DNA of 64,000 bases from contig NZ_KB911581.1 of assembly GCF_000383595.1 (NCBI RefSeq), positions 8,329,519 through 8,393,518 on the forward strand, in the 5' to 3' direction. Shown in pieces: positions 48,570 to 56,721 of this stretch. The notes under the pieces were generated by a model. That model saw only the letters and a list, made by a program, of their open reading frames with translations, was not told the DNA's origin and ran no database searches. A program made the position numbers and the translations under genes. Each line of letters starts with the position of its first letter. Position 1 is the first letter of the stretch. Origin of the DNA: Streptomyces bottropensis ATCC 25435. GTDB lineage: Bacteria; Actinomycetota; Actinomycetes; Streptomycetales; Streptomycetaceae.

Positions 48570-49952
48570 CTACGCCGCCTGCAAGTCCATGCGTGCCCCG
48601 AACTCCCTGACCACCGCCTCCTCCCGGAACGGCTCCAACCGCTGCTGGAGGTCGTCCAGATACTCGGCCCCGCGGTTCGACCGCAGCGATCCCAGCAGCT
48701 CCACGGCCTTCATGCCCGTGTGACAGGCCTGTTCGACCTCGCGCTGCTGCACCTGCGCCGTGGCGAGCAGGACGTATCCGATGGCCCGCCGGCGGGCCCG
48801 TGACTCCGGATGCCTGGCCAGGGACTCCTCGGCCCGCCGGGCCGCCGCCTCCGCCTGCCCCAGGTCCCGGTGGCAGTGCGCCAACTCGTCGGCGAGATAG
48901 GCCTCGTCGAAGTGCCTGATCCAGACCGGGTCGTCCCCGGCCGAGGGATCCGCGCCCTCCAGCGCCTCCACGGCACGCCCCGCCGCCGCCTGCGCGGCGC
49001 GCGCGTCGCCCATCAGCGCGTGCCCGCGCGCCTCCGCCGCGTGGAACATCGACTCCGCGCGCGGCGTGGCCCGCCCGCGCGCCCCCTCCTGCGCCGCGCG
49101 CGCCAACTGCGCGATCTCCCGCGGGTTCCCGAGCTGCGCCGCGAGGTGGCTCATGGACGCGGCGAGGACGTAACCGCCGTAGGCGCGGTCGCCCGCGGCC
49201 TGGGCGAGGCGGAGCGCCTGGATGTAGTACCGCTGGGCGAGGCCCGGCTGCCCGGTGTCGACGGCCATGTACCCGGCGAGTTCGGTCAGTCGGGCGACCG
49301 AGGCGAACAACTCCCGCCCCACCGCCTCCCGGTAGGAGCCGGCCAGCAGCCCCGAGACGACGCTGTTCAGGTAGTGCACGACGACCGGCCGCACATGCCC
49401 GCTGCCGTACTGGTGGTCGAGGTCGACGAGCGCCTGGGTCATCGCGCGCACGGCGTCCACGTCGGCCGACCCCACGCGGGGTCCCGCCGTGCGGGCGACC
49501 TGGGAGTCCGGCGACGAGATCAGCCAGTCCCGGCTGGGCTCGACGAGGGCGGAGGCGGCGACGGACGAGCCGGAGAGGAAGTCCCGCCGCCCCACGTCGC
49601 TGCGCCACAGCTCGCAGACCTGCTCGATCGCCCCCAGCACCGTCGGCGAGAACTGCAGACCGACGCCGGACGCGAGGTTCTTGCCGTTGGCCATGCCGAT
49701 CTCGTCGATCGTGACCGTGCGGGCCAGTTTGCGGCCGAGGGCCTCGGCGATGATCGCGGGCGCCCGGCCCCTCGGCTGCTGTCCCCGCAACCAGCGGGCC
49801 ACGGACGTCTTGTCGTAGCGGAGATCGAGGCCGTGCTCCGCGCCGCACATGTTGACCCGCCGGGCCAGGCCGGCGTTGGAACAGCCCGCTTCCTGGATGA
49901 GCGCCTGCAGTCGTTCGTTCGGCTGCCTGGCGACGAGCGGCCTTGCGGCCAT
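48570..49952 (-). CDS. Helix-turn-helix/TPR regulator of the NsdA/NsdB type
   Basis: 460 residues. The N-terminus (NERLQALIQEAGCSNAGLAR, DKTSVARWLRGQQPRG) is an XRE-like DNA-binding region; the SGVGLQFSPTVLGAIEQVCE and RRDFLSGSSVAASALVEPS segments are typical of the Streptomyces family that includes NsdA and NsdB, negative regulators of sporulation and antibiotic production. TPR-like helices fill the second half. AGGGGGT precedes ATG 49952. Which paralogue this is cannot be decided without alignment. Confidence 0.75.
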   Translation of the reverse strand: MAARPLVARQPNERLQALIQEAGCSNAGLARRVNMCGAEHGLDLRYDKTSVARWLRGQQPRGRAPAIIAEALGRKLARTVTIDEIGMANGKNLASGVGLQFSPTVLGAIEQVCELWRSDVGRRDFLSGSSVAASALVEPSRDWLISSPDSQVARTAGPRVGSADVDAVRAMTQALVDLDHQYGSGHVRPVVVHYLNSVVSGLLAGSYREAVGRELFASVARLTELAGYMAVDTGQPGLAQRYYIQALRLAQAAGDRAYGGYVLAASMSHLAAQLGNPREIAQLARAAQEGARGRATPRAESMFHAAEARGHALMGDARAAQAAAGRAVEALEGADPSAGDDPVWIRHFDEAYLADELAHCHRDLGQAEAAARRAEESLARHPESRARRRAIGYVLLATAQVQQREVEQACHTGMKAVELLGSLRSNRGAEYLDDLQQRLEPFREEAVVREFGARMDLQAA

Positions 49953-50280
49953 GGCGTACCCCCTGTGGCTGTGGTGCCTTGCCCACGCACCGAGTTGACG
50001 TGTCCTCAGCGGCCGACTCCTCTCGCATACGTGTACCCACATATCGAAAGGTTCCGGCCTCGAAGATCAATGCCCCGCCGACATACCGAAGATGCGAGAC
50101 ATACCAGGATTGCCGGGGTAAACACGGATGCTGTACCCCACACGTGGCTACCCGGCTCACTCCGTGATCCCGCCCGCGCGCCCCCGGCCGTGCGCCCATG
50201 CGCCCCGGCCCGATCGGCGATGCTCTCCCCCGCGCATGTGATTTCCGTAACCCCCGATGACCGCTAGAGTTGTGTTCATC
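49953..50280. other. Divergent promoter region with a direct repeat of GACATACC
   Basis: GACATACC occurs at 50080-50087 and 50098-50105, 18 bp apart. A TAGAGT hexamer at 50265-50270 lies just before the primase-polymerase start and may be its -10 box. No gene is seen in the gap. Confidence 0.45.
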
Positions 50281-50940
50281 GTGGAAGAGACCATCGCGGG
50301 CCCTGAAGCTGCCCAAATCCCGAAGCAGCGCGGCGAATCGCTGCTGGACACCGCCGTTCGCTACACCGAAGATCGCCACTGGGACGTGTTCCCCGGTACA
50401 TGGCTGGAAGCCGTCGACGGGGTGCAGCAGTGCTCCTGCGGCAGCGCGGTGTGCGCCGCCCCCGGCGCGCACCCGGCGCGCGAGGACTGGGCGACCCAGG
50501 CGACAGGCAGTGCGACCGCCGCACGCCGTCTGTGGTCGGAGCAGCCCACCGCGTCGATCCTTCTGCCGACCGGCCATACGTTCGACACGATCGACGTTCC
50601 CGAGACCGCCGGCCTGCTGGCGCTGGCCCGCATGGAACGCATGGAGCTGACCCTCGGCCCGGTGACCTGGACGCCGGACCGCCGGATGCACTTCTTCGTG
50701 CTGCCGGGTGCCTCCGTCAAGGTCCCCGATCTCGTACGGAAGTTGGGCTGGTCGCCGCTGGCCCTCGACCTCAGGGCGCTGGGCGAGGGCGAGTACGTGG
50801 CGGCCCCGCCGACGCGGTACGGGTCGCGGGGGGCCGTGCAGTGGGCCCGGCGCCCCACCCCGGCCAACCGCTGGCTGCCGGACGCCGAGGAACTGATCTC
50901 ACCGCTCGCCTACGCGTGCGGGCGGGACGGGCGTCGCTGA
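50281..50940 (+). CDS. Bifunctional DNA primase/polymerase domain protein
   Basis: 219 residues of the prim-pol fold: LLDTAVRYTEDRHWDVFPGTW, AAPGAHPAREDWATQATGSA, WSEQPTASILLPTGHTFDTID and EGEYVAAPPTRYGSRGAVQW. Streptomyces genomes carry several small stand-alone members; many lack the full acidic catalytic triad, and here the usual DxD is not evident (the corresponding region reads FDTIDVPE). Likely regulatory or repair-linked. GTG 50281 fits a leaderless start placed about 10 nt after the TAGAGT box; ATG 50257 is an alternative. Confidence 0.7.
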   Translation: MEETIAGPEAAQIPKQRGESLLDTAVRYTEDRHWDVFPGTWLEAVDGVQQCSCGSAVCAAPGAHPAREDWATQATGSATAARRLWSEQPTASILLPTGHTFDTIDVPETAGLLALARMERMELTLGPVTWTPDRRMHFFVLPGASVKVPDLVRKLGWSPLALDLRALGEGEYVAAPPTRYGSRGAVQWARRPTPANRWLPDAEELISPLAYACGRDGRR

Positions 50941-51147
50941 CTCCCGCCGCCCTCGCGGGACCGTTTCCCCAGGGTGTCGTCATGACTGAGGAATCGTCGA
51001 TCCGGCGCTGAGGAACATCGGGGACGACTGCCCGGTGTGGGAGCGGGCGGCGGCGCCGCGCGAGCGGTACCCGGACGCGGCGGTGATCGGGGCGGCCACG
51101 GTCGAGCCCCACCCGATGTACGCAAGGCCGTCCGGCATGACGGGCGA

Positions 51148-51179
51148 GGGAGGGTCCCGGAGCGATCCGGGGCCCTCCC
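51148..51179. terminator. Bidirectional terminator with GCGA tetraloop
   Basis: A 14-bp stem (GGGAGGGTCCCGGA with TCCGGGGCCCTCCC, one G-U) closes a GNRA-type GCGA loop, 13 bp before the convergent hydrolase 3' end. Confidence 0.8.
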
Positions 51180-51191
51180 GCCGTGGGGGAA

Positions 51192-52049
51192 TCAGTCCGA
51201 GAAGGTGTCCAGGAACGGCTCTATGGCCGCGCGCCACGCGTCCGGCTGGTCGTAGTGGACGAGGTGGCCCGCGTCGGCGACCTCGGCGTACTGGCCGTGG
51301 GGCAGCACGCGGACCATCTCCTGGGACTCCGCGCGGCCCAGCTCGCCGTCGAGGCCGCGGACGACGAGGGCGGGGCAGCGGACCTGGGTCAGCTCCTCCC
51401 AGTGCGCGTCGTACACCCACGTCTCGCGGGTCTTCAGCATCTGCTCGGGGTCGAAGACGGGCCGCCAGCCGTCGGAGCCCTCGTGCATGACCTCGGCGTA
51501 GAACTCGCCGCGGGACGGGCTGGGGCGCTCCACCCAGGGGTCGTCCTCGCCGAACCACTTGCGGACGTCGGCGAGGGTGGCGAAGGGCAGCGGCCAGGCC
51601 TTGAACCAGTTCTCCCACTCGCGCTGCGAGGCGGCGCCCAGCGCCGAGGCCCGCATGTCGCAGATGATCAGGCCGCGCACCAGGTCCGGGCGGCGGGCGG
51701 CCAGCTGCCAGGCGGTCAGGGCACCCATGGCGTGGCCGATGAGGACGACCGGGCCGAGGCCCAGCTGTTCGACGGCTGCCTCGGCGTCCTCGACGTAGGC
51801 CTCCCGGGTGTACGCGGCCTGCTCGGACTTCGCGCTCTGGCCGTGACCGCGCTGGTCGAGTGCGACGGCGCGGTGCCGTTCGGAGAGCCAGCGGGCGGTG
51901 GGGGCCCAGTGGGAGGCGCGGCCCATGAGGCCGTGCAGTAACAGCACCCCCGGCCGGGGCTCGTGTTCACCGGACTTGGGCGGTTCGTCGAACTCCCAGG
52001 CGGCGAGACTCACGCCGTCCGCCCCCGTCACGTCGATGCGCCGCACCAT
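51192..52049 (-). CDS. Alpha/beta-hydrolase fold protein lacking the nucleophilic serine
   Basis: 285 residues. The hydrolase fold is clear: GVLLLHGLMGRASHW (oxyanion loop), ALDQRGHGQSAK, VVLIGHAMGALTAWQLAARR (nucleophile elbow), LVVRGLDGELGRAES (acid strand) and AEVADAGHLVHYDQPD (catalytic His). At the elbow the expected GxSxG reads G-H-A-M-G, with GCC in place of a Ser codon, so ordinary Ser-His-Asp catalysis is not possible. It may be a non-enzymatic or ligand-binding member. GGGGGG precedes ATG 52049. Confidence 0.85.
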   Translation of the reverse strand: MVRRIDVTGADGVSLAAWEFDEPPKSGEHEPRPGVLLLHGLMGRASHWAPTARWLSERHRAVALDQRGHGQSAKSEQAAYTREAYVEDAEAAVEQLGLGPVVLIGHAMGALTAWQLAARRPDLVRGLIICDMRASALGAASQREWENWFKAWPLPFATLADVRKWFGEDDPWVERPSPSRGEFYAEVMHEGSDGWRPVFDPEQMLKTRETWVYDAHWEELTQVRCPALVVRGLDGELGRAESQEMVRVLPHGQYAEVADAGHLVHYDQPDAWRAAIEPFLDTFSD

Positions 52050-52329
52050 TGGCACCCCCCAGACTCCCGCCCGGACCACTCGCTCCCGCCTCGTGTACCC
52101 ACTTCGAGCCGGTTGGTCCACTCGTCCCAACTGCTGTCGTACCGCTGTCCCGCTGCTGCTCCTACCGCTTCCCCGTCGCATCCGCCGTCGCTCCAGCCGC
52201 CGTCACCCCGTGCGCGCCGCTCGGACGACCCGCCCGTGTGTTACAGCGTGCATATCGGTTGACACGTTACGTGTGGGGTGCGCGAGTCGGTCAGGCCACG
52301 TGTCACGCATCGCCACGCCGTCCACGCTA

Positions 52330-52345
52330 TCGAATGCACATTCGA
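52330..52345. promoter_or_regulatory. TCGAAT-N4-ATTCGA palindrome, LexA-box-like
   Basis: Perfect 6+6 inverted repeat. The actinobacterial SOS box is TCGAAC-N4-GTTCGA, so it differs by one symmetric position. It lies about 280 bp upstream of the hydrolase start and 120 bp before the tandem hairpins. Confidence 0.45.
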
Positions 52346-52465
52346 AGATGCCGTCCTGGGCGACAACACCCCTCGTTCGAGTGACCTCCCTCAAGGATTG
52401 CCCGCCGCCGCCGAGGGGAGATCTTCAACGGGAGGCGGACCGCTCGGGGAAAACGGTCCGAGGGG

Positions 52466-52539
52466 GCTGACCCTGGGAGCTCGGGGCTCCGGGTCAGCAC
52501 AGGGGAGGACAGGCCCCGGCGCCACACGGCGCCGGGGCC
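52466..52539. terminator. Two consecutive GC-rich hairpins
   Basis: Hairpin 1 (52466-52498): GCTGACCC pairs GGGTCAGC with an inner GGAGC/GCTCC and a TG bulge. Hairpin 2 (52512-52539): GGCCCCGGCGCC and GGCGCCGGGGCC pair perfectly around ACAC, flanked by GAGGA/TCCTC. They would end a rightward transcript starting after about 52260, or act as an attenuator, but no open gene precedes them. Confidence 0.55.
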
Positions 52540-53214
52540 CTCCTCACGTCCACGGCACATCACGCCCCGCCCCCTCCCCTACCACCGGAGATCCGCCGTC
52601 TCGGGCGGCCAAGAGCCCCTCAGGTCATATGCCTCACGCGCAAGCCTCGCATGCGAACGGTTCGCGCGCTGCGATTCGGCGCACTGAATCTGCGACGGGG
52701 CAAGATCCCGGACACGAACCCCGGCCCCCCACAACTTCCCCTTCCGCACCGGGAGTTGGCGACCGGAGTCAGCGGCCGATACGGGCATCCGCCGACACTC
52801 ACCGAACGGCGGCCGCCACGAGCCGACACGAGCCGACAGGTACCGCCGTCGACGGCCGGACCGGGCGGCGCGGGGTGTGGCACCCGTCGGGGAGCGAGGC
52901 GGGCGGCGCGACCTGGCTCGCGGGCGCGGCAGGGCAGGCGGTGTCACCGACGCGGACACACCGACGGCCGGACCGGGCGGCGGAGCGGCGGCACCGGTGC
53001 GCCGTCCGCCGGCGACGGGGTGGGCGAACCGGTGCGGCCCATGGGAGGGCGAGCGGGGTTCCCCGGCGCCCGAGTCCGTCGGCGGCGCGGTAGGTGGGTG
53101 GCGGCGCCGGCACTGCGGCCGGGCCGGGCCGGTACCGGGCGTCGGGGTCGGGGTCGGGGAGGTGCGGGGGTCAGGGTCGGGGAGGTGCGGGGTCGGGGTC
53201 GCCGGGTGGGACGT

Positions 53215-53907
53215 TCAGCGTTTGGCGACGAACACGTGGGAGGCGACGTCCGCCTCCAGCTCCGCCGCCTCGCCGCCGCTGCCCACGAGGACGCCGCCGG
53301 CCGCCTCCGTCACGCTCACCACGGAACCGGGCTGCACGCCCGCGCGGCGCAGCGTGTACATCAGCTGGGCGTCCGTCTGGATGGGCTCGCCGATCCGGCG
53401 TACGACCACGGTCTTGCCCTCCGTGCCCGGGTCGAGGTCGGCGAGCGACACCATGCCCTCGTCCAGGAAGGGGTCCGCACCGTCCTTCTCGCCCAGCTCC
53501 TCCAGGCCCGGGATCGGGTTGCCGTACGGCGACTCGGTGGGGTGGCGCAGCAGTTCCAGGACGCGGCGCTCGACCGCCTCGCTCATCACGTGCTCCCAGC
53601 GACACGCCTCCGCGTGCACCTGCTCCCACTCCAGGCCGATCACGTCGACGAGCAGACACTCCGCGAGGCGGTGCTTGCGCATCACGCGCGTGGCCAGCCG
53701 GCGGCCCTCCTCGGTCAGCTCCAGGTGGCGGTCCGCGGCGACGGCCACCAGGCCGTCGCGCTCCATGCGCGCGACCGTCTGGCTCACCGTGGGGCCGCTC
53801 TGGTCGAGCCGCTCCGCGATCCGGGCGCGCATGGGGACCACACCTTCCTCCTCCAGCTCGAGGATGGTGCGGAGATACATCTCCGTCGTATCGATCAGTC
53901 CGGACAT
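53215..53907 (-). CDS. dmdR1: DtxR-family iron-dependent repressor (DmdR1 type)
   Basis: 230 residues, the same length as S. coelicolor DmdR1. N-terminal winged helix: MSGLIDTTEMYLRTILELEE, IAERLDQSGPTVSQTVARME and LELTEEGRRLATRVMRKHRL. Metal-binding and dimerisation residues lie in CRWEHVMSEAVERRV and GNPIPG; the C-terminal SH3-like domain starts near residue 150 (VRRIGEPIQTDAQLMYTLR). With Fe(II) it represses siderophore and iron genes. Sequence upstream of ATG 53907 in the same frame is non-coding. The following gene in the opposite direction encodes a SIS protein, as in S. coelicolor. Confidence 0.92.
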   Translation of the reverse strand: MSGLIDTTEMYLRTILELEEEGVVPMRARIAERLDQSGPTVSQTVARMERDGLVAVAADRHLELTEEGRRLATRVMRKHRLAECLLVDVIGLEWEQVHAEACRWEHVMSEAVERRVLELLRHPTESPYGNPIPGLEELGEKDGADPFLDEGMVSLADLDPGTEGKTVVVRRIGEPIQTDAQLMYTLRRAGVQPGSVVSVTEAAGGVLVGSGGEAAELEADVASHVFVAKR

Positions 53908-54124
53908 ACGTGCCCCTCGATGAGATCCAGCCGGAGGCTTCGACGGCCGTACCGGCGTGCTGCGGCTTGCTGCGCTGGCCCTGGACCCAATTCTTGCGCA
54001 TCCGACCGACAACCGGGTGGTGCCGGGGGAACGACGGCGGTATGACTCGCGTCGGGTGGCCGATTTGTGACCCCGCGCCCCTTTCCGGACGGTCGCCGGG
54101 GACCCTGGCTCACCCGCCGCCGTA

Positions 54125-54150
54125 TTGACACCCCACTGGTCCAGACCTTT
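54125..54150 (+). promoter_or_regulatory. Promoter with DasR-like site before the SIS gene
   Basis: A TTGACA -35 box (54125-54130) is followed by ACTGGTCCAGACC, which closely matches the DasR responsive element (ACTGGTCTAGACCAGT). The site lies between the -35 box and a TTAACG-like -10, so GlcNAc-responsive repression is suggested. Confidence 0.55.
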
Positions 54151-54199
54151 AACGTGATCCGCGACACTCGGGACTCGCAGAAGGTGAAGGGGTCGACGC

Positions 54200-54961
54200 A
54201 TGGGGCTGGACGGCGGCACGGCGGGTGGGCGGTTCCTCGACGCGGCGATCGGGCTGCTGGAGCGGGTGCGGGACGAGGAGGGGGAGCAGGTCGTCGCGGC
54301 CGGCGAGATGATCGCGGACACCGTGGTCGAGGGTGGCCGCCTCTTCGCGTTCGGGGCCGGACACTCCTCTCTCGCCGCCCAGGACCTCGTCTACCGGGCC
54401 GGCGGCCTCGCCCTGATGAACCTGCTGGCCGTCCCCGGCACGCTCGGCGTCGACGTCCTGCCCGCCACGCTCGGGTCGGCGCTGGAGCGGGTCGACGGAC
54501 TGGCCACCGCCGTCCTCGACCACAGCCCGCTGCGCGCCGGTGACCTGCTCGTCGTGATCTCGCTGTCGGGCCGCAACGCCCTGCCCGTGGAGATGGCCGC
54601 GCACGCCAGGGAACGCGGGGTGAAGGTCATCGGCCTCACCTCCGTCGCCTACGCCACGGCGACGACTTCACGCCACTCCTCCGGCACCTTCCTCAAGGAC
54701 CACTGCGACCTCGTCCTCGACTCCAAGATCGCGGTCGGCGACGCCGAACTCACCCTCGACACCATCCCCGCCCCCTTCGCCCCGGCCTCCACCGTCGTCA
54801 CCTCCGCGATCCTCCAGTCGGTCATGGCCACCGCCGCCGCCTCCCTCGCGGACCGGGGCGTCGAACCGCCTCTGCTCCGCTCCGGGAACGTCGACGGCGG
54901 CCTCGACTGGAACGACCGCATCATGCGGGAGTACGGCGATCGCATCTTCTACCTGCGCTGA
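54200..54961 (+). CDS. SIS-domain sugar-phosphate isomerase-like protein
   Basis: 253 residues. The SIS fold is seen in LFAFGAGHSSLAAQDLVYRA and DLLVVISLSGRNALPVEMAA with GVKVIGLTSVAYA, the phosphosugar-binding loops (HSS; SLSGRN). Similar proteins include the amino-sugar isomerase/etherase group (UPF0309). A DasR-like element in its promoter supports a role in N-acetylglucosamine or cell-wall sugar metabolism. It lies divergent from the iron regulator gene, with a 292-bp gap. Confidence 0.88.
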   Translation: MGLDGGTAGGRFLDAAIGLLERVRDEEGEQVVAAGEMIADTVVEGGRLFAFGAGHSSLAAQDLVYRAGGLALMNLLAVPGTLGVDVLPATLGSALERVDGLATAVLDHSPLRAGDLLVVISLSGRNALPVEMAAHARERGVKVIGLTSVAYATATTSRHSSGTFLKDHCDLVLDSKIAVGDAELTLDTIPAPFAPASTVVTSAILQSVMATAAASLADRGVEPPLLRSGNVDGGLDWNDRIMREYGDRIFYLR

Positions 54962-55078
54962 CTGAGCACCCGGGTTCGTGGGAACGTTGAGAAGGGTGAG
55001 GAGGAAATCCGGCGTACAACGATTTCGTCCACATCTTGCGTGAACCGGATGTGGGCTGGGTCACGTTCGAGTTGAATG

Positions 55079-55156
55079 ATGGCCAGTGAGCGAACCGACG
55101 CGCCGTACATGCCGTACACGCGGACGCAACGCAGCCTGCACAGGGGGTTCAGGTGA
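55079..55156 (+). CDS. 25-codon ORF coupled to the PAS-domain gene
   Basis: ATG 55079 (also ATG 55076) opens a short frame rich in Thr, Arg and Tyr (DAPYMPYTRTQRSLHRGFR) whose TGA overlaps the GTG start of the PAS gene (GTGA). The overlap suggests translational coupling, but there is no strong ribosome binding site. It could be a leader peptide or chance. Confidence 0.35.
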   Translation: MASERTDAPYMPYTRTQRSLHRGFR

Positions 55157-56652
55157 GTGCTTCCCGGCGTCGTGGGACCACCGACGCGCTCGGACCCGAC
55201 GAGCCCGAGCGGACCGGTCCCACGGACGAGAACACGAAGGACGCCAACGACACCAAGGACACCGACGACATCGAGGGCACGGTGAACACCGAGGAAACCG
55301 AAGGCACCGGGGGATTCACCGACTCCGGTGGCTCGGATCTCCTCGCCGCCCTGCTGGACGGCATGGACGCCGCCCTCTGCGCCTTCGACGCCGACGGCGT
55401 CGTCACCCACTGGAACCGCGAGGCCGAACGCATCCTCGGCTGGAGCGCCCAGGAGGCGGTGGGCCGCCGCGGGTTCGCCGGATGGGCCGTACGGACCGCC
55501 GACGCCGAGGAGGTCGAGGGGCGGCTGCTGGCCGCCATGCACGCCTCCGGCCGGCAGGTCCACGAATTCGCCCTGGTCACCAAGGACGGCGGACGCGTCC
55601 TCGTACGCACCCAGTCCGCCGCCGTACGCGGGACCGACGGCAAGCCCGCCGGCCTGTACTGCGCCTTCAGCGAGGTCCACGCCCAGATCGACCTGGAGCG
55701 GTCCATCGCCCTCAGCGAGGCCCTCTTCGAGGACGCCTCCTGGGGCGTCGTCCTCGTCGACGCCGACCTGCGCCCCGCCGTCGTCAACGCCCACGCGGCC
55801 CGCTCCCTCGGCATCGGCCGCACGGCCGTCCTCGGGCGCCCCCTCGGCGAACTGCTCGCCCAGGGCGTCGAGGAGCTGGAGAGCGCCCTCACCCACGTCC
55901 TCGCCGAGGGCGCCCCGCCCGCGCCCGCCGAGATCTGGGTGGGCGTGCGCACCCCCGACGGCGAGAAGCGCCGGTGCTGGCTCAGCGGCTTCCTGCGCCT
56001 CGCCTCGCCGCTGGCCGAGGAACCCGTTCCGCTGGGTGTCGGCTGGCTCTTCCAGGACGTCACCGAGTCCAAGCAGACCGAGCAGGAGGCCGCGCAGCTC
56101 CGCTTCCGCGTCAACCAGCTCCACCGGGCCGCCCGCGCCGCCGCCGAGTGCGAGGACCCCGGCGAGGCCGCCACCGTCCACCTCGACTTCGCCCTCGCCG
56201 GCTTCGCCGACCACGCCCTCATCGACCGTGTCTCCGGCGGCTCCCTCACCGACGGCGAAGGCCCCGCCCGCCTCGTCCGCGCCGCCGCCACGCCCACCGG
56301 CCGGCCGGGCCCCAGCCACCTCGCCGGCCACGCCGGCATCCCGGTCCGCTACGGCCCGGGACACCCCGCCCTCCAGTGCGTCGACCGGGCCGGTTCGGTG
56401 CGCGCCAGCGCCGGTACGGCCACCCCGGAAGCGGCCCGCGAATGGGCCACCGGGCGGCAGTGGCCCCCGGAGACCGTGCACGCCCTCTGCGCCGTCCTGC
56501 GCAGCCGCGGCCGCACCCTCGGTGTGGTCACCTTCCTGCGCACCGCCGGCCGCACCCCCTTCGAACGCGGCGACGCGGTCTACGCCGAGGACGTCGCCGT
56601 CCACATCGCCGCGGCCCTGGACCTGGAGGCCCTGGAGCGGTCCTCGGAGTAG
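55153..56652 (+). CDS. PAS/GAF sensor protein without an output domain
   Basis: 499 residues. A Thr/Asp/Glu-rich N-terminus (DENTKDANDTKDTDD) is followed by two PAS domains (AALLDGMDAALCAFDADGVV, HWNREAERILGWSAQEAVG from about 65; ALFEDASWGVVLVDADLRPA from about 195) and a GAF-like domain from about 330 (HLDFALAGFADHALIDRV, TLGVVTFLR). Many Streptomyces PAS/GAF proteins end in a PP2C phosphatase; here the protein stops after the GAF region. No transmembrane segment. It probably works with a separate effector. Confidence 0.8.
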   Translation: MSASRRRGTTDALGPDEPERTGPTDENTKDANDTKDTDDIEGTVNTEETEGTGGFTDSGGSDLLAALLDGMDAALCAFDADGVVTHWNREAERILGWSAQEAVGRRGFAGWAVRTADAEEVEGRLLAAMHASGRQVHEFALVTKDGGRVLVRTQSAAVRGTDGKPAGLYCAFSEVHAQIDLERSIALSEALFEDASWGVVLVDADLRPAVVNAHAARSLGIGRTAVLGRPLGELLAQGVEELESALTHVLAEGAPPAPAEIWVGVRTPDGEKRRCWLSGFLRLASPLAEEPVPLGVGWLFQDVTESKQTEQEAAQLRFRVNQLHRAARAAAECEDPGEAATVHLDFALAGFADHALIDRVSGGSLTDGEGPARLVRAAATPTGRPGPSHLAGHAGIPVRYGPGHPALQCVDRAGSVRASAGTATPEAAREWATGRQWPPETVHALCAVLRSRGRTLGVVTFLRTAGRTPFERGDAVYAEDVAVHIAAALDLEALERSSE

Positions 56653-56721
56653 CGCGGTGGGCGGCGCGGCAGGGCGGGAAAGGGCTCGCGTCCGTTCGGC
56701 GGACCGGCGGAGAATCACGCC

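Larger units (their letters stand above)
52050..53214. other. 1.1-kb gap without a recognised gene
   Basis: Contains the hydrolase promoter, an SOS-box-like palindrome (52330-52345) and two consecutive hairpins (52466-52539). A relatively AT-rich patch lies near 52620-52690, and G-rich GTCGGG tandem sequence at 53140-53210 precedes the iron-regulator 3' end. The open frames across it show no motifs or coding pattern. Confidence 0.5.
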
